A stretch of 64,000 bases of DNA from Oxytricha trifallax (lineage: Eukaryota; Ciliophora; Spirotrichea; Sporadotrichida; Oxytrichidae), in the NCBI GenBank assembly GCA_000711775.1, contig ARYC01019785.1, forward strand, positions 1 to 64,000, given 5' to 3'. Positions within the stretch are counted from its first letter, which is position 1; the number at the start of each line of letters is the position of its first letter. The notes under the pieces were generated by a model. It saw nothing but the letters and a program-made list of their open reading frames with translations. It searched no databases and had not been told where the DNA came from. The position numbers were made by a program, and so were the translations under genes. Of the stretch, positions 1-11,100 are shown piece after piece.

Positions 1-807
1 TTTAGCAGAGAGAATCAAAATTAGAAAATCAAGTAGAGAATGTCAGTGGAGATTAAATCACAGCGAGAAATATTTCTGGAAATCAACTACGGCTAAGTAT
101 TTTTTTTTAATGTTTTGATTATAGGAAATCATGAAGAAAATGCGCGCATTGAATTAGGCCAGTTCAAGATCAAAGTCAAATTAATATTATAACCCAATTT
201 TATTATAGGTATCAACTTGCTTTTAAATTAGCTTGATTAAAATTAGATAAATAATGATGTCATTTTTAGAGTTGTAGTTAGTAAGTTTGCGAATTAGAGA
301 TTTTTATTTAATCACCAAGAGTATTAGTCTGATTTAGGGCACAGTAAAAGTTTTAATCTGATAAGTTAGGGAATTTCAAAGTACAAAGATTAATATTGAT
401 GATTGGTATATAATTTAAGCAATAAATTTTGGGTAAAAGTTAGTATAAACTAAGAGAGATTTCTTAGACTGATATTAAAAGCATTGCTTATAACTTTAGA
501 GTTTAAATTAAGTAAACTATTATAAATCACTCTTTTAGTATTGCCTTTTAGGTTAATTTAGGCTAAAAAGATTTACCTTAGTTTAAGATAAATTAGCGTT
601 GGAGAATTAAAATTTATAAATACTTAGGTTACTTTGTAAAATGTAGGAATTATTGATGGTGTAATAAATCACCATCGCAGTTTGTTAAATTACTCTATAT
701 AAATCACTCAATCCTATGCTTGCAATCAAACCATAAAGGTGACTGCTCCAACGAATTCTTAGGGTTCTGGTATTTATTGCGAAGTCAACTGCTTTCTCAC
801 TTCTTCA
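1..807. other. AT-rich non-genic germline DNA
   Basis: I see no gene, RNA or clear repeat here under the TGA-only-stop code. Composition is AT-rich with long runs of TTAATTA-type sequence. It precedes an unassigned minus-strand frame and transposon-derived DNA, so it is probably part of the same germline-limited block. Confidence 0.5.
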
Positions 808-1170
808 TCATACTTATTTATAGTATTTCTGTATTTTCCCTTGATTTAGCTACAAATTGCGCGTTAGGATTAATTTCAAATTAAAGACTTACTCTACTTG
901 AATTAGACTGTCATTATCAAAGCTTAAGAACCAACCATCAGAAGAATCTTCAGGATCAAGAAGTATACACACTTAGTGCATGTATGGGTCTTCCTTCTTG
1001 AATGGATAAATCCATACGTTATGATATCCGCACCACTTATAGGTTACAGCAACAACTGGTTCGGTATCTGTAACCTCCAAAATTACTACATTCTTGAAGC
1101 CTCTTTGTGGATCAATTTAAAACTTGAATGTGCGCTTGAATCGCTTGTCGATCGCCTATCCTTTGCGAAT
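808..1170 (-). CDS. unassigned reading frame, possible transposon ORF or MDS
   Basis: Read with TAA/TAG as Gln, the minus strand is open for about 120 codons and ends at TGA (808-810). It has a protein-like composition, including the stretches VVAVTYKWCGYHNVWIYPFK and LLDPEDSSDGWFLSFD. No ATG is obvious at the upstream end, where a TGA lies just outside, so this is a fragment: an MDS, or an ORF of the neighbouring transposon. TBE elements of hypotrichs carry two further ORFs besides transposase, but I cannot match this frame to either. The plus strand is also open here (976-1233) and is taken as the shadow because its translation is hydrophobic and less protein-like. Confidence 0.3.
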
Positions 1171-2040
1171 TCAATAACATTGATTAATTATTTGCCTTAT
1201 ATATTTCTACGATGTATCCACCAGGTGCTTTAGAGGATGCTTGAAAGTGAAGCAGTGCTGCTTGATAGTTTTGCTTTACTTCATTCTTTGATTTAATTAT
1301 TGATTATAAAATAATAACTTATTAATTATTAATTATTAAGCGTCAATTGAGAGATTGCATAAATCTCTTTGCATATTATATTGCTTAAGAGATGCAAATA
1401 ATCAAACATAATAATCCTAAGCTTGTTCAAGCTTGCAATGCATTGCTCAACCCATCTCATATGTTTAAGCAGGTCTGTATCTGAATTTCATGCTTTCGAT
1501 CACAAATTAGCTAAGCTCTTAGTTGTCACCCAGGAATATACCTTAGATTTATATGGTCCTGATAGTGTGAAAGGCAAGTTGAATGCCAAAGACGATTGTG
1601 TATTGCTCAAGTGACTGATCCATGATTTGTAGCACTTAAGCTCCAGTAAGAACCTATCCTCGTGAATCTGTTATGAAGGAGCGCTGCATTAGCAAGTTTG
1701 ATAATTGATAATATTAACATAATATAAAAGTCTTAAGATAGCTCAATATTAAGCTTAATAAAAGCCTGTAGTTCTAAGATTAATTTATGCTATCAATGAA
1801 AATCTTGAATTATAGAATATACTATTAAACTTAGTTTATATTAAATAGTTCTAGTTTAAAATGAAAGTAGTGCTAAAATCAAATATCCTTAGCAAGCAAT
1901 CTGAAAAGCATTCGCAGTCTTAGCAAGAGCTATCGCAAATCTCGATCGTCAGTGACGATCATCTTAGCCAGCATTCATTTCAAGAAATCAATCAAAGTTG
2001 AGTCAAGGTTTAAGATAAGCAAATTACAAAATGGGGCGCT
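1171..2040. other. non-genic stretch with weak open frames
   Basis: Short open frames exist on both strands around 1400-1620, but none has a recognisable motif or clear coding composition. Long TGA-free frames are expected by chance once TAA/TAG are sense. Nothing is assigned. Confidence 0.4.
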
Positions 2041-2388
2041 ATGATTTTAGGAAGGAATTTCGTGCAAGTGGTTGCGCCTGCAAAATATTCTTACTATACT
2101 GGAACTCTCCTCATCTCTGTTGAGGTTCCTCCTCAAGTGGGTTCCTTGTAAGGAGGGTTGATCATATAGATGCCATTAGAAGGAATCGATGGATATTTAA
2201 AAGACATGATAGATTTGAAGAGCTTGCGTAACGACGATTCACTCTGCTAATACCTAGAGTAGTTCTTAAATAAATTTTGCAAATCAAAGTTGTTAGGTAG
2301 AATAATCTAAAATCTAAGAATCACTCTAATACAAATTATATTTAGATATCTGGATCTGCTAAAGATAAGCAATCAACGTAGTTGATCC
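2041..2388 (+). CDS. unassigned ORF upstream of transposase
   Basis: From ATG 2041 a frame of about 115 codons runs to TGA with TAA/TAG as Gln. It contains VVAPAKYSYYTGTLLISVEV and PLEGIDGYLKDMIDLK. It sits directly upstream of the transposase-like region in the same orientation and has a less AT-rich composition than the spacer. It may be an accessory ORF or a decayed N-terminal part of the element. No family was recognised. Confidence 0.3.
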
Positions 2389-3099
2389 AAACTGGATTTC
2401 TATCTATGATTTAAAATTCGAGCTAATTAAACTCCAATCGTCTTTAAGAAAGCAATCCCAATCTAAAGCCTCGAGAAGCAAAGCTTGCACATAAACGACT
2501 TGAAATAGTGAGAATGTATATGGAAGATTAGTTGAAGCCAAAGTAAATATCTAAGAAGTTGCGAGTGACAGCATAGTTTGTATCAAGAACTGTTGAGAAG
2601 TTTAAGCATGAGTTGAAAACCAAAGTATTGCATCCTTAAGAACCAAAAAAATCTGGCAAGAGGAGAGAGAGATAATGAGCAGCTGGTTGCTGCTGTAGGC
2701 GAATGCATCGAAGAAGTTAGGATTTATCAGTGCACTGGAAGAAATATTCACAATCGATTGCAAGAAATGAAAACGAGCTTGCCATTAAAGTATGCATTCA
2801 AAGTGCCTTGCATCAACAATTCATAAAATTCTCAAAGAGTAGTTTTATTTGAAGTTTGGTAAGACAGAGGCGGCGAATGTTAAATATAGAGATCCTTCTT
2901 ATAATAGCAAGCGCTTATGGGTGAGTCGACTATTATCATAGTTCTTAAGAGAGGATGCAGTAATAATATCAGTTGATGAAAGCAATTCAGATCAGACTAC
3001 TTACCCCTTAAGCAGTGGGCATTAAATTAGAAGAGTATCTTGGGTAAGAAGAAGACTAACGATAGTAAAATGATTGCAATCAAGAGGTATAGGAGAATC

Positions 3100-3595
3100 A
3101 TCGCGTGCGATAAGGAGTTGCAGTATGGAGGAATGCTGCTTGGATAGAAATTGAATGAATCGTATTCTTCAGGATCATAGAAATAGTTAAATGCAATCTC
3201 ATATATAAAATCTAGCCTTCCACTAGCTGAAATCAGCTCTTAAAATATTTCAGTGCAAGATGATAACAACGATTCATAAGCAAGTATCCAGCATTCATCA
3301 AGAACACTTAAGGCAAAGTCAATCTCAAGACTACATTCTAGCACCAGTAGTTTAAATAAGTTGGCTAAACAATCGATTTTGTTGAAATCTGAAAAATCAT
3401 CAATCAGTTCTAAAGTAAGCCATTTGATCATAGTTTTTATTGAACAACTTATAGAAGTCAGCCATTTTACATACTCCTCCTCGATAGAGTTTGAAAGCAA
3501 GACAGACATTGAATAAAGATCTATCTCCTATTCCTAAAGTGGAAGACAGTGCCCAAAACTAATCGAGTACTCTGAAGAAGTTCAGAAATATGAAG
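3100..3595 (-). CDS. unassigned minus-strand frame inside the transposon
   Basis: A TGA-free minus-strand frame begins after a TGA near 3595 and has an ATG at about 3509. The translation is protein-like (KWLTLELIDDFSDFNKID, LECSLEIDFALSVLDECWI). It lies in the ~1.4 kb that splits the transposase. Below about 3180 it runs antisense to transposase, where it cannot be real. It could be a second transposon gene or an inserted fragment. No family was recognised. Confidence 0.3.
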
Positions 3596-4020
3596 TTGCA
3601 GAGCACTGTCAAGAAAGTCACTTCGGATGATGAACAGATTAAACGAATTCATTCAGGGCTCACGCCATTGATCGACCGAGTATCAAAACTAAAGTTGCAA
3701 TCGACTTTGAAGAAATCAAGCAGGTCTTTGTTAAGTTCGAGATAGAGAGAAGTGATTCAGCTAACTCCTAGAAAGCTATCGCTCTCAGTATTAAGCAGCT
3801 CGAATATAGATGAGAGTAAGTACAAGAAGTTGAATTTGCAAGTTGATGGTTGGTGCATGTTGATAGTCTATGATATGTTGGTTCTATACTTGACTTTGAT
3901 AAACTATTCTATTGAACTGAGTCGGAGCGATTACTTATCTTTGATAGCATTAAGAGCGAGAGAGATGCAATTCGAAAAGTAATATCTGAAAATTATTCGA
4001 TGATTTAAACTACCATGCTA

Positions 4021-4249
4021 GATGAAGATACCCTGAAGATATCTCTTGGGTTGCATGGTTCCAATCAAGAGTTGCACGGATCCGCGCTAAGGTTGTATAG
4101 ATCCATGTTGTATGATTCCAGGATGTATGGATCCAGGTTGTATGAATACAAGTTGTATGGATCTGCTCTTACATTACAGGATTCAGCACTTAGGTTGTAT
4201 GGTTCCAGATGAAGACACCTTGAAGATATCTCAAGGTTGCATGGTTCCA
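4021..4249 (+). repeat. 15-bp minisatellite flanked by a 40-bp direct repeat
   Basis: A segment starting GATGAAGATACCCTGAAGAT (4021-4062) recurs with few changes at 4208-4249. Between them are about five tandem 15-bp units of the type AGGTTGTATGGATCC, which in frame would encode a pentapeptide repeat (LYGSR, LYDSR, MYGSR, LYEYK, LYGSA). The whole unit lies inside the sequence that interrupts the transposase. Confidence 0.7.
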
Positions 4250-5050
4250 GAATCCACAAAATCAACATATCTAACTTTAGACTCCAAATCATTATGCATA
4301 CTTCCATCAACTATTAATGAAACTCTGCTATCGTTCTAAAATTTATTTCAACCTCTCTTATAGGTGACCTATAACCAAATCAGAGCCAACTTGAAGAATC
4401 AAAGGATGGTATCAAACCCATAGCATTGTTGTCAGATCAAATCCAGCTTAATTTAAACTATAAACCAATCTCACAATATCAAAAGGAAATGCTTGCCAAT
4501 TTAGGTGATTATGGTTTAAAAGCTAGGCAGTTGTCTATTGAAAAATAAATAATGAAGAGATAGCAATACTCTATGAGTCTGATAGCTGCAATTGCGGTTG
4601 ATAGAGTGGTATCGACTCAAATAATTGAAGGAGGATTCGATTCAGTACTAATTCGAGAACTTTATATATCAGACGCTGAGAAGTATAAGAACTGACAAAG
4701 ATTTGTGCAATAAGAAGGTGAAGCTCTTGATGGATAATGCTATCATACACAAATATTCAGAAATGCTTGCGCTCGTCTCTTCAAAGTCAACGTTCCTTTC
4801 AATGCAGAATACTCACCCTAGCTCAACCCAATCGAATAGTTGTTTGCATACATCAAGAAAAACTTCAAGCAGCAGAACATTAATAGCAAGTAAGCATATA
4901 GCAATTTAAAATATATAGAGTGCAGCTTTTCAAGCGCATTCAAGAGATAATCAAAAATATGAGCGATGATGATATTCGAGGACTATGGGCATTCAGCATC
5001 AAGAAATGGATTCATACTCTGAGGTATGGCTTTGTTTGAGATTATACTCA

Positions 5051-6400
5051 AAACTTAGAATTGCATCATACATTGAAATTTCTATAAGCGCTTATAATTA
5101 TTGCATCATCAATACTACTGCAACTACTATTGCTGCTGCTATTATTGCTGCTACTAATACTGTCCTTAAAATTAAACCTCTCTCAATTAAAAAGCGATTT
5201 ACGTTTTAAAACAAATAGATTAATTATAAATTACTGCATTATTATAATCTCTAATTCATATTTTATAGTTTATTATTACAGTTGAAGTCAAACATGGAAA
5301 CCAACACTGACTTCCCAATTTTATTGCAAAAATTACAAACCCTATTTGGTTCATTCCTAACTTCGATCAATTTTACGCAAACCTTATTCGAAATCAATTC
5401 TATTAAAAATCGAGAAATCACTCAAAAGTTTTCAATTAGTGAGAGGTGCTGCTGCTTATGCTGCTTTAGTTCAAAATTTATCATACTTCTCACAAGGTCA
5501 TAGTTGACTTGACTGCGATAGAAACTAATTGAATGCTACTCATAAATGTATGCTATGATTATTGATAAATCGCGATTTCGTGGATTCATCACTAAGAAGC
5601 CTAATTTAAGCTGCAAAAACATACTCATCACAATTCTAATACTTTGATCAACTACTGGAATTGAGCTCCTGTTCACTCAAAGTCATATCAACCACAAAAT
5701 TGAGACTAATAAAAAAGTTCATCGCTCAGCAAGCATACTCTAAGAATTATGATAAAAACCAATGAAATCAGGATGATAGCTCTTACTTCGCGTATTGGTC
5801 ATAAGTATGTGTTTATAAAGCAGGTTTGAAGACTTTGGTCATGAAAGTGGAGTTTCTTGAATGTTTTGAGCAAAGCAGTGTCATAACTTCTATTAGAGCG
5901 CGTCGATGTCAATTTTGGTCATTTTAGACGGAATCCACTCAAAATATCAATATTTTCTTGACTGCGCTCAACTAGCATCCAATCACCTAGATCTCGACGA
6001 TTTAAAGAAAATTTCACAATAATCCATCGATTTTGAAGATTTTGACCTCTGCTTTCAAAATAGGGTATGGTCACTCCAGATTTTGTAAAAATGGCCAATT
6101 ACTCTAAATACAGCTAAAAACTTCGATTTTAATCGATTTTGACCACGAACACCCTATAGTGGTCACCTTTCAAGACAAATTCTGACTTTGACAACGATTT
6201 TGGCCACTTAAGATGCAAATTTGCATTTTCACCTCGATTTTGACCAACCTGCTTAAATACTACAGAGATAAATACAAACATAGAAACTTTGACATCGGAT
6301 AGAATATTTTGACATTTTGACTACTAATCTCAACTTTTGTCATTTCAGAAAGAATTATGGGGATGCATGTCAATTTTGACCATATATGCAAGTAAAAGTA
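5051..6400. repeat. degenerate TTTTGACC-rich germline repeat block
   Basis: From about 5880 to 6390 a short motif of the form GATTTTGACC or its complement GGTCAAAA recurs at least eight times at irregular spacing, in less AT-rich DNA than the flanks. 5051-5880 holds no gene I can support. It looks like decayed repetitive, germline-limited DNA next to the transposon. Confidence 0.45.
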
Positions 6401-8198
6401 ACAAATAAGTAATAAAAAGTTGCAATTTGACTAATTTTCGCAAATAAGACTAAACACATAGTAAAAGAGTAGTAATAATATATATAATTTAATTTGTATT
6501 TTAATTTTCACATTTCCCCGATTCGAATGTATTTTATCAATATCAATCTTACCTGTGTAACTTAGACGAGGATCAAGATTACAAAGACATGAATAATTTA
6601 GGAGGAATGACGATGCTTCACTAGTCAGCACCCTTAGGCGATTTATAGATTCATTCACAGGTTAATGATTAACAACACAAAGCTAAATATTAGAGTCATG
6701 ATTTTCAAGATTATGACTAGAAAGGGCAGGGTTAATACACTTCAGCAGACAACGTTTTGGATTTAAATTTTGATGTAAATATGCTTCTATTCAAAAGCAC
6801 TGACAATAACTGCTTTTATTGTAAATAATTTAGTTTTATCATGGAAATCATCCTTGTATTTAAAGGGTTGGGAATTTTAAATTTTGTACGCTTTATAATT
6901 TACAAAACTGCTATGACAGGTTAGTGCCCGACTAAACACCATTCAATTTCGAGAGAGATCTCATGCAATCATTCCATAACAATTTAAACCTTTAAATCTT
7001 TTTTAAATAATTTATTACTTTGCTTTACCTAATTTTTTATGTTCTTGAGAAATTTAAGCCTAATTTTAATTTACAAGAAATTTCTATGAATAATATAAAT
7101 TTTAATGAAAAATACCAAAATAAGTTGAATATAAGTTTAATTATTAAATTTAATAATATTGAACTTACTTAAGCATAGTAATAATTATTTATAATTTCAG
7201 TTTAAAATTCATTATATTTTTGAAAATTAACAATTACAAAATAGGGATAATAATTTATGAATTCAAAATTTATGATAATAAAATTTAATTAAAAAAATGA
7301 GACATAAATTATTGTAATTGATATTAATCGCATATATATAATAATGGTATATTTACGAAAATAAAATAAGATGAATTAAAATGATTTTATTTCTCAATTA
7401 GTCGTCCCATATTTTTAATTTTAAATAACAATCGAAAACTTACAATTTTTTAAATGATTACAACAATAGTATTAACTGGTTTTTGGGGTTTATAATCACC
7501 ATTAGCATTCTTAATCATCTTCGCACAATTCATTCAATTGCTCTCCTTAACACAGACGCTGAACTAAAACCCCGTCAAGAGTTAAATTTTATAATAACTA
7601 TTAATTATGTTTTGATAATTTTTGAAGAAAATGAGAAAATAGCATAAAAAATGAGAATTAATTCAAATTTACTTTTTTTAATGAAAAATTTATAAATACG
7701 TTAATTATTTTTAAATTCAAGTAAAAGATTTAAACATTCTCTTAGTTATTACATAATAGAATGTTTATTTTTATTCGCAAATATTAAATACTTAAATATG
7801 TGCAAAGAAAATTAATTTAAAATTAACGAGATTTTAATCATATATCAAAGCATATAATTTTTATTATAAACAGAAATTATGTAATGATTTTATTAAATTA
7901 AATTGCTATCATATCTCTTAAACTTAGTATAATAAAGGTTTCAAAATTTAACCGAATTATTTATACTAATTCATGAGATAACAATTTAATATTACATTTG
8001 ATAAATGTGGTTTAAAAAAATATCAAATTCAAGAGTAAATTCTGTGGCTAATTTTCCAGTTACTCTAATTACTTAAAATATTTATATCATTTTAAAGTTA
8101 CTTAGGAATCCTTTTTTTACTCTCAGCTTCAATTAAATTAATCTCAGATTTAAATTAATTGGAAATTTATTTGTGAAATAATAATATTTAAGAAGAAA
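6401..8198. other. AT-rich intergenic/germline spacer
   Basis: Very AT-rich with poly-A/T runs and no convincing coding frame. A 75-codon minus frame at 6431-6658 lacks supporting features and is not called. The stretch ends just before the ATG of the CCDC162-like gene. Confidence 0.6.
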
Positions 8199-11100
8199 AT
8201 GAATTAATCTTCAAATCAAAAGCAGTAACAGCCATCAAAGCTCCCAGACGAAACTTTGGAGCAGTGCAATGAAAAACTAAGAGACGTTTATATGAACTAT
8301 AAAGACCTGGTTCATAGATGTCTAATTGACATTAAACAAATCGGTAAGTTGAAAACATATTTTAACCCATTTTTACTCAAAATAGAGAAGGGAGAGCGAA
8401 GAGTATTTTATTTCAAACCAGAGACTTTTCTACTATAAGACCCAGAGAAGTAGAAAGTTTATAGAGAGAAAATGATAAAGAAAATTAGTGCAGTACCAAA
8501 CCCAGAACCCATACAGTTTATGGGCGATGAACTTCATAAACAGCTAATTGAAACTATCTAAGATCTCTCTTAGCCTCAAATTACAAGGAAAAATTTGGCT
8601 CATTTCTATAAGAGAAGGCATTATACTCTGCAACATAAGAAATATAAGGTTCTAATTAGATGGGCTCATCATGCTTTGACTACAGAGTATATGGAGAGAA
8701 TTGGTCATGAAGCCACTTTTAAGTATGGCAAAATGGAATATGAAATGGAAAATGCTATAAATAGAAGCGATAGGTTAGAAGGAGATGACGATTTTGAGAA
8801 TCAAGATAATTCTTTTTGAAAATAAATTGTTATTATAAATTTAATTATATTATAAGAACAAATTTGAGAAACAATATTTAAGTTGTAAGCTTTTTTGTTA
8901 TTTTTTTATCTCTCCTATTGATTTTTGCAAGTATAATATTTTTCTTTAAACTGTTCTACTAATCGTGAAATTTCATTTCAAAGAAAGGACTACAACTAAA
9001 CAACAAAATAGAAATTCTTATAATGAGATTTACATGTATGCAGCATTATTATCATGTTTATTATTATTGATTTTTATATTTGTTAATATTCTCTTAATTA
9101 AGAATGAATGCTAAAATTTATCCAAGGCCAAATACCAAAGCGAAGGAAGGCGGAAGTCTCTACGTTGAAAATACAGATTTAGTAAGTTGAATTTAAATTT
9201 AAATTTATTTAGGAGCCGGTAAGTTGCATAAGAATGGACGATATTGAAGTATATCTAAGATAAGTGACATATGATTAAAAAATCAACAAACTAGTAAATA
9301 AATTCTTGGCTAGAGTTAAGTGGCTACCTTTATACAAGAGATTCGAAATATGGACAGATGCAGTTGAATCCTATAACAAACTCAAAGAGGATAATCTCAA
9401 AAAATAAGAGTACGATCACTTTTAAATATTTATAACTTTCCTTTTAGAGACTTGGTTAAAAGAATTCTGTAAAGAGGAGAGTAAACCATCCCAAAGAACA
9501 GTTAAGATCTCATGGATGAGCTCGAGCTTATAATTGAAAATTACAATGCTTCAAAGTATAGAGCTAAAATAACAAATAAAGCTGATGCCATATTCTTTTC
9601 ACAAAGAAACGATCACGAGATGGCTCCTCATATGATAGACAACTCAATAGAGCTTAAGATTCATATTTTAGATAAATCCCTTGAATATGGTATTTATGGG
9701 GATATTGAGCTTGATCAAGGCTACTCTTTTGCTTACCAGATTACCATATTCTTCCCAACATACTTTTAGAGACAGATTATTAAGAGTCAGTTTTCAGTGT
9801 ACGATGCTTTTGCAGGGGAAGAGAAGGATTAAAATACTATATAGAAAAGGAATTTGTAAAATATGGTAAAGATCGATACAAATATATTCAAAGATATGTC
9901 TACTACTAAGAATAATATACCTTCTTAAGAGTCATTGAACATAGATGAGGGATTTAAAAGCATCAAGGTTATAAGATTAAAATCATCAACATCTTGGATT
10001 GATTACAATAATGTAAATTATTAATTTTGCTTATATGGGAATATACAAAATTCAATAATTCCTTAACGAATGTTAATAAGTATTGAATTATATTGTGCAG
10101 TCATGTAACCTAAAATTCCCAATATATTACAATAATAAGCAGCGTTTTTATCTAATAATAATCCCATTGATTCACTCTTAAGATCAGCGATAAATTTCTT
10201 AGACGTTAATGATCTCGCCACTGTAAATAGAATCTTGGAAGAGACAGCACGTCTTCATCAAGCCTCTTAAAAGGATAAACTTGGTAATATCTAAAAGAAC
10301 AAGAAAAAGAAAGTCTTCATTCATTTTTTAATTTTAAAGCTTAAACGTACAAAAAGGATTAAAATGAAGAGAAGAAAAAAATTATTTCAATGCACGACGA
10401 ATCTAGCAATATAAGAGATCATTTCTTCTCTGCTTTAAAAGGAGACATTTCAGAAGACTAAAAAGATGCTTAAAAGGAAATGCCTAATGTCAATTAAAAT
10501 AGTCTTAGATACTTACCTCAGCATATGATTCATGCTTATTACATTTTGAGACATATGAAGAGCAGAGACTTTAAAACAAAGATATTATATACATTGAACT
10601 ATTTTAGGGCGATTTAAAAGAGAATGATGCTTGATTTAAGAGAATTTTCCACAAGAGAGAGAATTCTTGGTGATTTATAAGTTTGAGTATTCTTATAATT
10701 GACAAAGATTAGTTTTTTGTAGTTTAACCTATAATTCCATCAACAGAAGCTAATAAGACCGCTTAGATAAACGCAAACTCATCCTATTTCAAAAATGTTA
10801 CAGAAATAGGTTCAAGTCTACCTACTAAGGTAGTATCGACCATTAGTCAAAACGTCTAAGAAAACAAATCTTCAATCTTTTAAAAGAATCTAGAACTTGA
10901 ACAGTAACAAGAAAAATAGTTTACTATCTTTGAAGATGGGTATATTAAGGCAGAAAACAATATTTTAGATATGAAAAAATTCAAGTTTAAGGGAAAATTT
11001 AACAATAAGATATTTTCAACATGCCCATCAATCCCGAGATTTCATGCCACATTCGGTGAACCAGTTGAATTCTAGCCTCTTAACGTTGAAATGGAAAGGA

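Larger units (their letters stand above)
2400..5050 (+). pseudogene. decayed Tc1/mariner-type (TBE-like) DDE transposase
   Basis: Pieces of one transposase appear in order. First comes a helix-turn-helix region near 2470-2620 (LKPKQISKKLRVTAQFVSRT). Next, near 2930-3010, is the first catalytic block with VIISVDES followed by an aromatic/W segment. Then, near 4600-4660, comes the characteristic VVSTQIIEGGFDSVLIREL, followed by LLMDNAIIHK (second Asp) at about 4730 and YSPQLNPIEQLFAYIKK near 4810-4870. This is the Tc1/IS630/mariner D-D-E layout, and the YSPQLNPIE block is the usual third-acid region. At least three frame changes separate the pieces (near 2850, 2985 and 4755), and about 1.4 kb of unrelated sequence lies between the first and second blocks, so the copy is broken. 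Hypotrich germlines carry thousands of TBE transposons with such a 42-kDa transposase. Assignment to TBE is inference; no C4A4 termini are visible. Confidence 0.75.

Noticed and set aside
976..1233. Plus-strand 85-codon frame
   Set aside because: Antisense to a more protein-like minus frame; its hydrophobic translation has no motif.
6431..6658. 75-codon minus frame (MNESINRLRVL..)
   Set aside because: Isolated in AT-rich DNA, ends in a hydrophobic AT-encoded tail, no homologous motif and no neighbouring exon.
10013..10100. GT..AG intron in the CCDC162-like gene
   Set aside because: Splicing there gives the wrong frame, and the acceptor is GCAG, unlike the TAG of nearly all frame-fixed introns here; an 11-bp pointer repeat explains the site better.
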